Below are positions 1 through 12,349 of a DNA stretch of 64,000 nucleotides, piece by piece. This stretch comes from Paroedura picta (lineage: Eukaryota > Chordata > Lepidosauria > Squamata > Gekkonidae). The stretch spans positions 69,465,818 through 69,529,817 of the forward strand of contig NC_135372.1 of the NCBI RefSeq assembly GCF_049243985.1, in the 5' to 3' direction. Each line of letters starts with the position of its first letter. Position 1 is the stretch's first letter. The notes below the pieces were generated by a model. That model did not search any database, was not told the origin of the DNA, and worked only from the letters and a program-made list of their open reading frames with translations. Made by a program: the position numbers and the translations under genes.

Positions 1-3
1 AGA

Positions 4-273
4 CGAAGAAGAATTGGTTCTTATATGCTGCTGTTCTCTACCTGAAGGAGTTTCAAAGCAGCTTACAATTGCCTTGCCCTTCCTCTCCCCACAACAGACA
101 CCCTGTGAGGTGGGTGAGGCTGAGAGAGCCCTGATATTACTGCTCGGTCAGAACAGCTGTATCAGCGCCTTGGCGAGCCCAAGGTCACCCAGCTGGTTGC
201 ATGTGGGGGAGCGTGGAATCAAACCCGACTCGCCAAATTAGAAGTCTGCACTCCTAACCACTACACCAAGCTG
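4..273 (-). mobile_element. tRNA-derived SINE, reptile 'gttcttatatgc' family
   Basis: Read on the minus strand it has the tRNA-like head (tggtgtagtggttaggagt, then the B-box-like ggtttgattcc), a CACCC/CACAGGGTGTCTG body and the tail agcggcatataagaacc with TTC repeats. It is near full length. Ten copies occur in this window. Confidence 0.85.
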
Positions 274-274
274 T

Positions 275-2570
275 ATCCTACCTGGAAAATGTTACTAGCT
301 TTATCAGTGTTGCAGTGCTTGAAATTGTTCTTTATGTATTTCCAGAGAAGGAAATGCCCCAAGAAGAGCATTTGCACACTGATGTTTATGGAATGGCTCT
401 CAAGCACAAGGGTATTCATCTGCCTGGTGTTTTTCTTCTTAAGGGGCCATACTCATATATAGTGTTTCTGACATTTTCTTTCTTCTGATAAGTCTAGATG
501 TATTTTGGCCTTGGCAGCTTACCTTTCAGTGTTAGAGCACAGTAGCCTTCGATGAGAATACACTCGCTAGGTGTTCTGCATTGCCATTCCAGAAGGCAGT
601 TACCAAAACATCCCTTTCTCCAAGAGATTCTGCCCATGTAGCTTGAAACCATAGACCATGTTTTACTCTGTTGCTCCTTTTATAATGATATCTGTCTCCA
701 GCTCATAATCCCTGTGCTAAAAAGGTTTCCTGGCTCTTCTGACCCTGTTCTGGTAAAATTTTTATTGAAAGACATGAATCCGGAACTGTCAGCCATCATA
801 GCAAAGTTCTGTGCCGCTGCCTGTAGAATCTGCTGTCTTAGAGTTGGGTGTTACATTTGTAGTGTTTTAGTTTATGGATGGGGGTTTGTTCCTTTTCCCC
901 TCTTGTTTCTATTTTACATATATGTATCTGTTTTTTTATTACTGTTCTCATCTAAGGCTGTTTAAATAAACTAAGACTAATACATATATACAGTTGCATT
1001 GATCCCCACCAAATCCCAGTTCAGGACTTGGGAGAGCCCCTCCCAAGACACCAGTACTCAGTACTGGTGAGTACCACCACACAGAAACATGTACACATGC
1101 ACACATATCCCTGCATCCCCCCACTTACATATATATTTAATAACATTATAGTCCACTTCTCTCTCTGATGTGCTACCACAGTGCCTGTTTCATTTGCAGA
1201 AACCCCACTGACATGAATTGTCCACCTCAGAATTGCCTTTTGATTAAGCTTATATATTCTAGAGATAAAATGTTTGGTTTGAATAACTATCTGCCAATAA
1301 CATAACTTGCTCAGCAATTGAATATCCCAGTTGTTTAGCCAAGATGTATATTAAACTGATGGAGCTGAAAAGTTTTAAGTTTCAAAATTACCCATGCTGT
1401 CTTGTCTGATTAAGTGAACATCTATTTCCATGTCAGCAATAGGCTCAGCTTTCAGGAAAAAGATCATTTTCATGAGAAAATTGATAGAAATAAAAAAAAT
1501 GTATAATGTAATTATAAAATATAAAATATTATATGAAATATTAGAACTGGCACCTAACAACTCTGTGCTTTTATCCCACCCACAGTTAAGGTAGGCAAAG
1601 CATTTACAATGTAAGTAAGCATATAATTTTATTCTATATGTTGGGATTTGCTTAACTGTGTTTTGCTACAGAAATGGGAAAATACCAAGCAATGCATAAT
1701 TTGTTTTCCCATTAGACTTGAAAAGCAAGATTTCTAGAGGTTTTGGTTTCTTATGTAAAATGATCCAGGGAGCTTGGTGAACTTTTTAATGCAGTGCAAA
1801 GGAGAAATCAGACATATTTCCTTGCAATATATAATGTTTATCAGTAGAAGATTACAACAGGATGTCTTTTGGGATGTGTAGGAGTGGGGAAGAAGCTTCA
1901 GTAGCTGTGTGGTATTATAATTCAGCAAAATTTAAAGGACCACTTTTGACTATATTCAAGGTTAAATTGTTTAAAAGAAAAATATTTAAAGATAATCTGT
2001 TATGCATATTTTCTATCCATTTAATACCACATAGCAGCAACTCTAGTTAAGTATTTTACACAGTATGAACTGTCATCCTTAAGTATATATATTTATAATC
2101 CTTGTGCAGAGTTCTATTGAAATGTATAGCGATACAAGTTCAAAACAGTTCTATATGAATGACTGCAAGAAACTTAATACTTTGTTAGTATGTTCTGCAA
2201 CAAATGTATATAATATAGAAGTAATGCATGCATATACATTCATATACAAATGCAATAAATACATAATAAAACAAAACTTTCAGCACCTGTGTTAAACATA
2301 TCTAAACATGCATAGGAAATAGGTGCAATGACAACTGATACATTTACTATAGGAAACTCTGCCGAAATTGCAGTATATAGTGTTGCCCTCTGTGTATCAA
2401 GCCAGAATGATCTGGGTCATAGCTATAATCTGAAACGCTAAAGAGGCACTTCTTCCCTTGTCTTCCCTATATGCTGCCCATTTATGAATAAATATTGTCA
2501 CATGGTACATACACTTTTATAAGACACAAGCCTGAACTCTCCCTAGAAGCTAAACTGAGATCTTGATCAC
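275..2570. other. gene-free, AT-rich DNA
   Basis: I see no exon, RNA gene or well-bounded repeat. Short open frames here lack family resemblance and codon bias. This lies 3' of TYW3 and is intergenic. Confidence 0.6.
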
Positions 2571-2574
2571 ATTA

Positions 2575-2725
2575 TGGGAAGACGAGAATCAGTGGAAAAG
2601 ACAATAATGCCAGGAAAAGATGAAGGCAACAGGAAAAGAGAAAGACCCAACATAAAATGGAGGTTATTAATTCATAGGGTTGCTGCAAGTGGGAAGCGAC
2701 TCAATGGCATGTAATATACACATAA
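2575..2725 (+). mobile_element. retroelement 3' end fragment
   Basis: The stretch with aagacaataatgccaggaaa, agaaagacccaacataaaat and the end gggaagcgactcaatggca is a decayed copy of a common reptile retroelement 3' region ending in an (ACAC)-like tail. The class was not assigned. Confidence 0.45.
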
Positions 2726-2922
2726 TAATGTGTTTACTATAGTGAATTACTTCATTTTATTAAGTGGAATTGCTAATACAACTTGCAAAAACACTCATTT
2801 TAAACAGATAATGAAAATATGATCCTGCCCATTTATTCAGTGGCCGTTAATACAAAATATTGATGCCCACAGTACTTCATGATGGATGTAGATAGCCTTA
2901 GAATCATAGAATCATAGAATCA

Positions 2923-3046
2923 TCTTTAACCGCTCATATGGAGCGGATAAAATAAAGCCCTAAGGGCTAATGGGGAGGAGTTAGGGCGGGCCCTGTCCGT
3001 GATAAAAACTCGGAGGGGCGAATCAGGAGCCACGAGCCAGGAAATA
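2923..3046 (+). mobile_element. 5' end of a Helitron-like element (3' end missing)
   Basis: It starts A|TCTTTAACCGCTC and continues with ggagcggataaaataaagcc, agggctaatggggaggagtt and gggcgggccctgtccg. This is the same 5' end as the element at 47611. It stops about 120 bases in, with no terminal hairpin. Confidence 0.6.
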
Positions 3047-3201
3047 CATTAGAGTAAGAATCAGTACACTAGTATATTAATAATAATAACCACCACCACC
3101 ACCATCATCTAATTTTCCACAATGCAAACTGTAAATATGGATTTAAGGAAGAACCTCAAACTTGCACAAAATGTGAACTCAGTTTCTTTCTTTCAGGAAA
3201 T

Positions 3202-3600
3202 CTGTAAACCGCTCTGGGAGCGATATAAATAAAACAGTCCAGGATAGGAAACAGGGGCCAACGATTAGCCCCATGACCCCAGACGTACAAGAATTCCAGC
3301 CACTCGGGTGAGGGGCAAAGCGCCTTCCGATTGGGCCCTCACCAGGACAGACCAGAGTTCCATCCAGTTGGGAGGTGCGAAGTGCCTCCCGCCCCACCCC
3401 ACCCAGCCAGCCCAGCCAGGGGCAATCTGGAGATATCGCTGCCAGTCTGCTCCTAACCACTGCAGGGAGAGGTCAGTAGGGCTGCCAAGGGGCATGAGAA
3501 CAGAGAACAGAGGCTTGGACAGGATGCGCCAGCCCTCTTCGCCCCAAGGCTGTCCTAACTGTCATGTCCAACTGTAAATTGCCTCAGAACCCTGACAGAG
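3202..3600 (+). mobile_element. Helitron-like element, 5' part with GC-rich cargo
   Basis: It starts A|TCTGTAAACCGCTCTGG, close to the 5' end of the element at 27293 (TCTGTAACCGCTCCGTGG). It is followed by gggccaacgattagcccc and a GC-rich interior. No hairpin/CTAG end was found downstream, so the right boundary is approximate. Confidence 0.5.
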
Positions 3601-4080
3601 CTGGCAGGAAGCTGGAGAGTGCTCCCCCTCCACCCCTTCAGGCTTGCTGCAAAGGAGCCTCTGACAGCTCCTGACTGAGGGGAGGGAGGTGTTTCTGAGA
3701 GCAATGCAAAGGAGTCTGTGGGCATGGGGGTTGGCATTCCTTTTGAGGGGGGGAATTTCTCCTTCTGCCAAACGGTTGACAGGGAGGCCACAGAAAAGCC
3801 CCTTCTCACTTAAAATACTGCTCTGCCCGGGGGTTAGAGACAGCTAACTTTGTAACTCTCTGCAGATTTGAGGCCACTGCACAGCATTATTCTGCAGACA
3901 AAACTGGATGCTGTTGTGGAGGTTCTTTTGTCTCCTGTTTCATCTGCACAACAACCCTGTGCAGTAGGCCTCAAGTCTTTCAATTCAACAACAACCTGTA
4001 TGGGAGGCCTTAATTTTTTCTTTTCTACCACAACTCTGTCCAAAGTAGCCCTTTCTGCCTTGGGGGGGGGGGGCTGAACT
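3601..4080. other. GC-richer sequence of unknown origin
   Basis: No gene was recognised. It may be the remaining interior of the Helitron-like element to the left or an older repeat. Small repeated CAACAACCCTGTG and CAACAACCTG motifs near 3950-4000 resemble SINE bodies. Confidence 0.3.
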
Positions 4081-4085
4081 TTATA

Positions 4086-4150
4086 CTATGAAGATGAGCT
4101 GTAATCCCAGGAGCTCTCCAGGCCCCACCTGGAGGTTGGCTACCCTTGGG
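4086..4150 (+). repeat. fragment of 'GTTGCCAAC' interspersed repeat
   Basis: gagctgtaatcccaggagct followed by ccaggccccacctggaggtt is the typical end of a repeat seen also at 8327, 20969, 42004 and 63318. Confidence 0.5.
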
Positions 4151-4159
4151 TTGGAAATA

Positions 4160-6440
4160 TCCATCGAGTTTTGGAGGTGGGACTTCAAAATCGTACAATG
4201 CTTCAGAGTCCAGCCTTTGAGGAGGCCACGGGTACACTTCTGGGCCTGGGGGGGGGGGAAGGAAGCCTTCTCCCTGGCCCCAAAAGCACAACTTGTGCCT
4301 GTTGTGTTTACAGGTACAATGGGCTTGGTCTCTGGTCTTATAATAATGCTCTAAATTCAATGAATTTTTAATTTGGCTAATGAAATCTTGCATTTTTCTC
4401 TGTAACTTCCAATTCATTTAGCTAGTGGTAGAATCTTAAGGAAAACTATCTTTTTTTTTCTTAAAGAAAGCTATCTCAGATAGTTACACAGCTACACAGT
4501 TAGAGCCATCTAAATCTACTGAAATCAGAAAACAATGGCTGTGTTTAGAATTACCCTGTAAAATACAAAGATAGAAGCGGAAATATTTCCTTTCCAAGTT
4601 AAACAACCCCCAAAAACAATAACTATGGTGTTATATAACATTTTCAGGATTGGGTGTGTGCATGTCATCAAGTGCATATGAATAATGTCTAATTTTCTCC
4701 TGCATACTTGAGAGAATATATGCAGTTTTCTCGGCATTGTATTCACTGCTTTGTGTTCCAAAAATATAAAGGAAATCAGTGACATAAGTTGGAAATATAT
4801 TGCTGGGATAAAGAAAACCCAAATATTCTTGGAAGTTAAAACGAAGGCAATAATATCTTTGGCTGACAGGCTGGGTTACCTCTGACTGTACACACCATGT
4901 ATTGGTATGGACTGCACTGCAGCTTCATTAATTATTATTTTATGATGGTCTTTGTGGTGTGGTACAGTTCAAGTCTGTGACACTGCCTGCTTCAGTTTTG
5001 ATACCCTTATAAACTGACACACATGATAACCATAAGATTCAAAACACTGTGTGTTATAGCCTGTTGGTCAGATTTCACAGTGAGAGGTATCCATGTTTCA
5101 GGTTAGCCTAGTAAGGGAGGTAAAAAATTTATTACAATTTTTAATAATTGGTAGAAATTGATTTCACAACGTTCCCATAAGGCATTTAAAATGTGAATTA
5201 AGTCTTTTCATTCATTAAAACAGTTCCTTGGAAACCACAAGATTATGATATATCTTCACAATAAAATATTGTTGGTCACTATAATATAATCTATGTCCAT
5301 CAACAAATTCATGGCCTGGATTTCACAAATGTGTTTCACTAGCAGAAGCACTTTCGTCCAGTGGAAGGCTCCTTCCTCTGGTGGAACAGGCACTTTAGAA
5401 TATTACAAGTCAGGTTCCTTCTGCCAAAGAAAAGTGCATCTACTTAGCAGACTCTGCTACCCACTGAAGCTGACTTATTTTGCCTCTTTTAAAACAGAAT
5501 ACCCCCTTCCACTTTGGCCCCATGGTTTGGCTCAGCTTTTTTCTCTCATTTTAAATTGTCACCAATTTAAATTACTGGCATCTATTTCTACTTTTAAAAG
5601 TAAAAACTTTTTTCAAACCTTCTTTTGTTATTTCTAAGGCATAATGTTGCTTTCTTATGTTGTTATTTTTAAAATATTCTAAGCTACCTTGTGCATTTCT
5701 CATTCAAGACTGGTATATTTTAAATACATGCCCTATGTACTGTGTTAACAGCTATAGACTTTTAAATATTAGTATGGTGTATGTGATTTCTAAAACAATG
5801 TTTAAGATCAACATATTTTGTACAAATAAGCAAGTTGAAAAATAACTCTGTTAAAATTATGGCTGGGATCCAAAGTACTCCATATACAAGCACAAAAGTT
5901 ATTGGGTGTGCACACAGTATCCTGTTCTTAACTATATCCTAATGAGAAGTTGGAAGCCACCACAGAGATTTTTCTGGATGGGATTTTCAGGTGAGGGCTG
6001 CAGTGGAAAGACGATAGAAGAATCTAAGTCCTTCCCCGTGCACTTCCTCCCACTTGTGCCTCCTACAATTCTGCATCTGTTGTTCAAGAGGCCCTAAGAA
6101 CAGTCACAATGTAGGTTAGGGTGTGGCAGGGATCTTCCAGATTCTAGAGGAGCCTTTCCTAACTCCATCCCAGGTGGAAGGAGAATTGACATACTTTACT
6201 TTTGCTTGTGGTGGTAGCAAACAACCATTGGATACAACCCTCCAATCTTGGTTTCCACCTAAAAAGAAATATAATACTGAGATAGATCCAGAGATAGCCA
6301 TGGGGAAAAGGGCTGCTGCATGTACTGCACAGAGTAACTTGAAGGGAGAGGAATCAAGGGGGGGGGGGTGGATTGACTGACACCAGTAGTGGATTTACTG
6401 ACATCAGAAGCAGATTACAATCAGAGACTACATAGTCATC
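4160..6440. other. gene-free intergenic DNA
   Basis: AT-rich, with scattered C/G homopolymer runs (4065-4073 just before, 6360-6367). No exon, RNA gene or bounded element was recognised. Confidence 0.55.
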
Positions 6441-6455
6441 TGACAGAAATGCTGA

Positions 6456-6745
6456 TTTTATGAACCTAGGTAAGATTTTGAGTGGGTGGGCAGGAAGGGA
6501 CATGCCAGTGTTTGTCTCTTGTGGCCCATCCTTGCATACCCAGGGAATTGCTGATCGCCACTGTGGGATGGTAGGTGAATTTCCTCCAGGCCAGGCTAGA
6601 TTCTGGAGATTTTTGGTGATTGTGGGGATCACTTGGGTATGAAATTGGGGTCATTACAGGTAGGCAGGTAGTTGTAAGTTCCTGCATGGTGCAGGTGGAT
6701 GGGCTAGATGACCCTTGAGGTTCCTTCCAAACTCTATGATTCTAC
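6456..6745 (+). mobile_element. retroelement 3' end fragment (CR1/L2-like)
   Basis: It ends in gggctagatgacccttgagg, then ttccttccaaactctatgat, the common 3' end of CR1/L2-type retroelements in reptiles and birds. It is decayed and the 5' limit is approximate. Confidence 0.5.
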
Positions 6746-6749
6746 TGTT

Positions 6750-7670
6750 CATCTATCTGACAGTGAAACCATGAAGTGGCTTATGCTCCCCCCCCCCATA
6801 ATGTCTGATTTTGAGTGTAAAGAACCTAACTGATCAGCATTCAAGGTGTTTGTCATTGTAAAATATAACATTCTTTCCCTATGGATTGCCCTGTTAATAT
6901 TATACAGATTTCAATTTGGCATACAAAACCCCACATATTTCCTTTAAGGCTCAAAATGTATCTGCTCTCCTAGAAGGGTAAAGCCTTAGTTTTCTAATGT
7001 TTTGTCTACAATATAATATATACAAACACCAAACTCACATTTTTAGTGGCTGAATGACATTTAAGGCTTTCCATTTTCAGCAGACATTCCACTTTTTTTT
7101 TTAAGAAGCCAGTTTGATCTCAGCAGAATCTGAATGAGCTGTTTGAGACAATGTTTTCCAACAGAAAAACTGAGAATGCCCCCCCCCCCCCTTTATTTTT
7201 TAAAGGACAAGAAGAAAACTTTCCTTGTGCAACTTGGAACAAGGTCTCTGTGCTAACTACGTATACCACTCTGCCACCTAGTGGTATGCCATCAAACTAA
7301 AAATGGAAAAGTCTAAATTCTCCTGTACGTTATTGTAGGGTCAGCTGCAGTCCTCTTTTACTGCTTCAGCAGATGTTTCCGATAGCTGATGCAATTTCTG
7401 AATTAGGTTTAACCTCCCTCAAAAATGCAATTGAGCTGAGGAATGTGATATTAAAAGTCTGAATAATCCCCCCTCTCAAATATTCATTGCATTTGTACTT
7501 TATCACCTGGCAAATATCATACATTTTGGATGCATTGTGTAGCTTGTATCACTGGTTTTTTTTTAATGGCTGTGAGAGCCACTGGCAGCCTCATGGGAAC
7601 AGAAGGCCCTAAACTGGAGTAATTTTTTCTTTCTTGCTGCAACCTTTCACACCATATTCCACATTCTCCT
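6750..7670. other. gene-free intergenic DNA
   Basis: AT-rich with poly-C runs at 6788 and 7181. Nothing else was recognised. Confidence 0.5.
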
Positions 7671-7937
7671 GGCTTGATGTAGTAGTTAAGAGAGGCAGCT
7701 TCTAATCTGGTGAGCTGGGTTTTATTTCCCGCTCCTCCACATGTAGCCAGCTGGGCGATCTTGGGCTCATCACAGCCCTGATAGTGCTGCTCTCACAGAG
7801 CAGTCAGGGGCTCTCTCGGCCCCGCCTACCTCACAGGATGTTTGATGTGGGGAGAGGAATGGAAGGCAATTGTAAGCTGTTTTGAGACTCTTTATGGTAG
7901 AGAAAAGTGGGGCTCAAAAACCAACTTTTCTTTTTTC
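7671..7937 (+). mobile_element. tRNA-derived SINE, 'gttcttatatgc' family
   Basis: Sense copy. The tRNA-like head is at 7672, agccagctgggcgatcttgg follows, and the tail aagctgttttgagactc with tagagaaaagtggggctc is present. It is more diverged than the other copies. Confidence 0.75.
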
Positions 7938-8326
7938 AGAACAGGAGGCAGGTGAAGAAGGAAAGGGCCACTTAGTAGCCTGAAAGATCCTTTCCCTATC
8001 CCACACCAGCTTTTGGAAGGGCAGTACAGGAAACTTCAGCAGAACTTTATTTAGGTTATCTAGGATTCAGGCAGTAACTTGGATTCTAAAGGTTTACCAA
8101 CCACAGTACAACCCAAAATTGATTAATAGGCATCAAGATCACACAGTTTGGGTCTAATGTCATTGTAGATCCTATCTTTGCTCCAAAACTAGGTAATAAC
8201 ATGACTTTCCCCATTAGCACTCAGGCAAATCCAGGTACAAGGCCTGGCGTCCCAAACCCTTCATTTATGTAGTCCATCTTGATCCATTTGTGTAGTTTGT
8301 CTTCTAGCATCACTGATATTGGTAGG

Positions 8327-8487
8327 GTTGCCAACTTCCAGGTGGAGGCTAGAGATCCCCTGGGATTACAACTGATCTTCAAGCACCTGGAGAAAATGTC
8401 TGCATTGGAAGGTGGGCTCCCCCCTCCCCAAATCCCATCTTCTTCAGGTTTCACCTGCAAAATCTCCAAGTATTTCCCAACTCTAAT
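8327..8487 (+). repeat. 'GTTGCCAAC' interspersed repeat
   Basis: It starts agggttgccaacttccaggt and continues with aactgatcttcaagcacctggagaa. Five related copies are in the window. It is probably a non-autonomous DNA element, but no target duplication could be fixed. Confidence 0.5.
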
Positions 8488-8950
8488 GGTAGAGGGTAGC
8501 AGAGAAGATTATCTAGGTGAGTAATGCTGGAAAGGACGTGTCCAACTGTAGATGACTGAATTACTTGGATAGCCGGTGTAACTTGGATCTACTGCCACTG
8601 GCCAAGAGCCATTCCAGGGGCCTTGACTTATTTACTGGAGAAGCCTACATTGAGAGAGATTTGGAGAACATTGGCTCATATCCTGCAAACCTAGGCCATT
8701 ACTGATGATCAGTGCATGGGAGCTTCAGAAGTCCACATAAAAGATCCTTGATTAATGTCCTCCTGAAGGTCACAGGCAGCCAAACTTCTTTCTCAAGAAT
8801 GCACTGAGAATCCCTGCCTTGGTATCAAAAGGATGGATTCATCTGCATCTCTGACTTGAGATGTCCAGAGGATTTTGGAGTACAAAAAGACATAGGCTAC
8901 AGGGATTAGAGGACAACAGAAAGCTTTCTTGTGTTGCACAGGAGTAAGAT

Positions 8951-10165
8951 GGTAGGTGCCAACCCAGTGTTAATGGGTTGTGCTCTCTCCTATCCTATTT
9001 AATATCTTCGTGCGCCCTCTTGCTCAGCTGGCACGGAGGTTTGGGCTGGGTTGCCACCAATACGCAGATGACACCCAGCTCTTCCTCCTGATGGATGACT
9101 GCCCTAACTCCCCCCCAGAATCTTTAGCCAGATGCCTGGAAGCAGTGACAAAATGGATCAAGCAGAGTCGTCTGAAGCTCAACCCTGCAAAGACGGAGGT
9201 CCTGTGTTTGGGTAGGAAGGGACCATGGGAGGAAGCGCGCCTGCCCATCCTGGATGGTGTGCAGCTCCTAGCGACTCACTCCGCCAGGAACCTGGGCGTG
9301 ATCCTGGATGCTTCCCTTACAATGGAAGCCCAGGTCACGAAGGTAGCACGGCTGGCATTCTACCACCTCCGCCAAGCCAAACTACTAGCGCCCTACCTGG
9401 AACCAGAGCACCTAGCCACAGTGATCCATGCGATGGTCACCTCCAGACTGGACTTCTGCAACTCGCTCTGTGCAGGCCTACCCTTATCCTTGATCCGGAA
9501 ACTACAACTGGTGCAGAATGCCGCGGCCAGGATTCTCACTAAGACATCATGGAGATCACATATCCGGCCGGTACTTCAAGAACTTGATTGGCTCCCAGTT
9601 GAATTCCGGATTAAGCTTAAGGTTTTGGTAATCACCTTTAAGGCCATACGCGGTCTGGGCCCAGTGTATCTGAGAGACCGCCTCCCTGCTTATACCCCCA
9701 GAAGAGCTCTATGCTCCACCACCTCCAACTGGCTACGGATCCCTGGCCCTAAAGAGGCACGTCTGGCCTCAACAAGGGCCAGAGCCTTCTCAGTCCTGGC
9801 TCCCACCTGGTGGAATGAGCTCCCCAAAGAGATCAGGGCCCTGCCGGAACTTCCACAATTCCGCAAGGCCTGCAAAAAGGAGCTCTTCCACCAGGCATTT
9901 GGTGGGGCCGACTGAGCCATAACACCTACAGGTGCCCCCCAGACTGAGGGACCGAACCTACTGAGGGATTGTTAAGTTATTGTTGAAGTGCCGTTCTAAT
10001 TGTTTCAGTTTATATGTTGTTGTTATTGTTATATTGTTATATTGATTTTGATATTGATTTTGATAGTGTTCTATGTGAATGTTGAAAAATGTTTTATGTA
10101 AACCGCCCAGAGCCGTAGGGAAGGGCGGTATAAAAATATAAATATAAATAAAATAAAAAATAATA
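8951..10165 (+). mobile_element. CR1-type LINE, 5'-truncated, with 311-codon open reverse-transcriptase frame
   Basis: The frame 8980-9915 starts inside the RT domain (LSPILFN) and carries the catalytic YADDTQL, then LKLNPAKTEVL, NLGVILDASL, RLDFCNSL, KLQLVQNAAARIL, LDWLPVEFRIKLKV and the C-terminal RARAFSVLAPTWWNELP and FRKACKKELFHQAFG. These are standard CR1 blocks. The endonuclease half is absent through 5' truncation. The 3' UTR ends aaccgcccagagccgtaggg and an AT-rich tail. The frame has no stop, so the copy is young by the standards of this window. Confidence 0.92.
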
Positions 10166-10186
10166 TTTGTGCAGATATACCATAAG

Positions 10187-10458
10187 CAGGCTTTCTCAAC
10201 CAAGGTTTCGTAAAACCCTGGGGTTTCTTGATGCCCCTGGGTCTCCTGAATGGGTGGAAATTAATTATTTTTATATATAGTTTTAAAATGATATTTATCA
10301 GGCAATATGACCATATATGGTCATGTCAATCCAATCCATCCCTCCCAAACTGACCAATGATGGACCTGGAGTGGGTGGAAAGGGGCGGGGCCTCAGGTAG
10401 GCATGAACACAGCTATGCTTCTGGGGTTTCTCAACAGTAAAAAAGTTGAGAAAGGCTG
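10187..10458 (+). mobile_element. hAT-type MITE, TTTCTCAAC family
   Basis: Ends are CAGGCTTTCTCAAC and GTTGAGAAAGGCTG, inverted repeats of each other. Flanks accataag (10179-10186) and accataaa (10459-10466) form an 8-bp target duplication with one mismatch. The interior has no coding frame. Related copies lie at 38994 and 40796. Confidence 0.8.
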
Positions 10459-10469
10459 ACCATAAACCT

Positions 10470-11900
10470 TAAGTCTCAAAAACAGAAAAAGAAAGCGCAC
10501 AGGAGAGGGCAAGGAACTCCCAATCATCTGCTGAGTTGGCAAAAATCACCATGAATTCTACATGCCTTTTGCCATGCATCCTCCCTGAATTCCATGCATA
10601 TGCCCCAAGCAGAACCCTGCATCTAAAGAGCGTTGCTGTATTTTAACCTTCTTGTAACATGCTACTTGCATAGTAAGGCATGGCAAAAAAGAACCAACAG
10701 GGTTCAAATAAAGGACAAAGTCTAGCTTCAATCACATGCTAACCAAAATCAAGGCCAGCCTTTCTGCTTCCTTGAAATCACAGCTGGTACAGTTACAACC
10801 CTCAACTAATCCTGAAAGTGGATTCTCTGACAGTAATGTATTTTTGAGCAGTTTTAGTATTATATTGAGATTCCCCCTCTTCAAAACCTCCTCTGAACTG
10901 TCACATCATATAAGAGACTGTACAAATCTCATCCAAGGACCATACAGAATATGCACCAGCCAGAGTCAGACATCTAAATTGATATAAATGGTTAATTTAA
11001 TCTGCAAGTTATACAAGACACGGCTGTGGTCTCACTGAAATAAACTGTGTGGTGCTGCATTGATAATAGCATTTTTTTAAAGTAATAAGACACCAGACAA
11101 AATTAGGAGACTCTTCTGAAGACTGAATCCTCAGGGGCCTGTAGCATTATTAATGCATATCTTACATTGGTATGAATAGGAGTGTTTCTGTGTATGCAAA
11201 ACTGATATGACCAATATGAAATTGTGATTCTGAAAACATTTCCTTGAGAGGAACTTCCGCTCAAACCAATATGACTTCTTCCCAAACAAAGCATTTTTAA
11301 GACTGAGTGTTAAGGTAGAAACATAGAACTCAGAAGGGAACTTGCAATGATTTATGAAAACATAAAATTGGATACCAAGGAATAACATGAATCTTATAGG
11401 AATATCCTAATTTATGTGACATATAAGAGACTGAAAGGCTATCATATTCCTTTATACATCGAAGTATCTCGGCATGTACAGAGATCATATGAATTTACCC
11501 AAACACTAGTTCAACTGAGGATCCACTTCTTGCATCTGATAAAAGTGGGATCTTGTCATACCACAATAGATGTTACATATTAAAAATCCTAAAGGATTAC
11601 TTTGTGTTTAAGGAAAGAACACAGTTCCTAGGTATCTGCTCAATTAACATTTTTTAGCATTTGAAGGTTACTCATGCGGACAAAGAAATGTTTATAAATG
11701 AACACTGATGGTGGTTCAGGTCAATGCTTGTTATGAATCTTTATAACAGCAGGTTCATTGTGGATTACTTTATTTCATGACATACTTTCCTTTTCCAAGT
11801 ATGTAATTGTAAAAACTTGTGTCCACTGTCTCTACTAAATGGCTAAATATAGGAAGAAAGATTCAATTGCAGAAGAATTTTTTTTGGTTTTTTAAAGCCA
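10470..11900. other. gene-free intergenic DNA
   Basis: AT-rich. No exon, RNA gene or bounded element was recognised. Confidence 0.55.
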
Positions 11901-11903
11901 CTA

Positions 11904-12347
11904 TCAACACTATTTCGCTCCCTTATATTTGGGAAACAGCCTCCTGGGAGGAGACTGTCCAGGAGCCTGTCCGTCCAGGTCCACCCTGATTGGCCCTCCC
12001 ACTCCCGCCCTCCCTCCTTGCCTGCTAGAAGCCTTGTGGCTGCAGCCTCCATTGTCGCCCACGAGAGAGGCAGCGACAGGGCTTTGCGGCCCGCAGGTAT
12101 GCTCCTGCTAGGAGGGAGTTTGGAGCCTCCCTGCAGGCCGTAAAGCCCTGTTGCTGCTGGCGGGGGAAGCCTTCCACTCCCTTTAGTTGGGCCAAAGGAA
12201 GCTTGCTGCGGCAGTGCCACCGGTGTGGGAGGGTTCTACTTCCTTTAACCCGCTTTGCGGGCCAAAGGGAGCCGCAGCTACCCTCTCATGCCCTCCTGGC
12301 CTGCCGCCCCTTTCAAAGCCCATTTTTTAAATGGGCTTTGATACTAG
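11904..12347 (+). mobile_element. Helitron-like element with GC-rich cargo
   Basis: The right end is a hairpin (aaagcccatt / aaatgggcttt, 12315-12340) followed by gatactag|t. The left end is A|TCAACACTATTTCGCTCC, a weak match to the family 5' end. The interior is GC-rich and contains 18-bp inverted arms (cgacagggctttgcggcc at about 12071 and ggccgtaaagccctgttg at about 12137) and a cccgc-ttt-gcggg stem near 12249. Confidence 0.65.
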
Positions 12348-12349
12348 TT

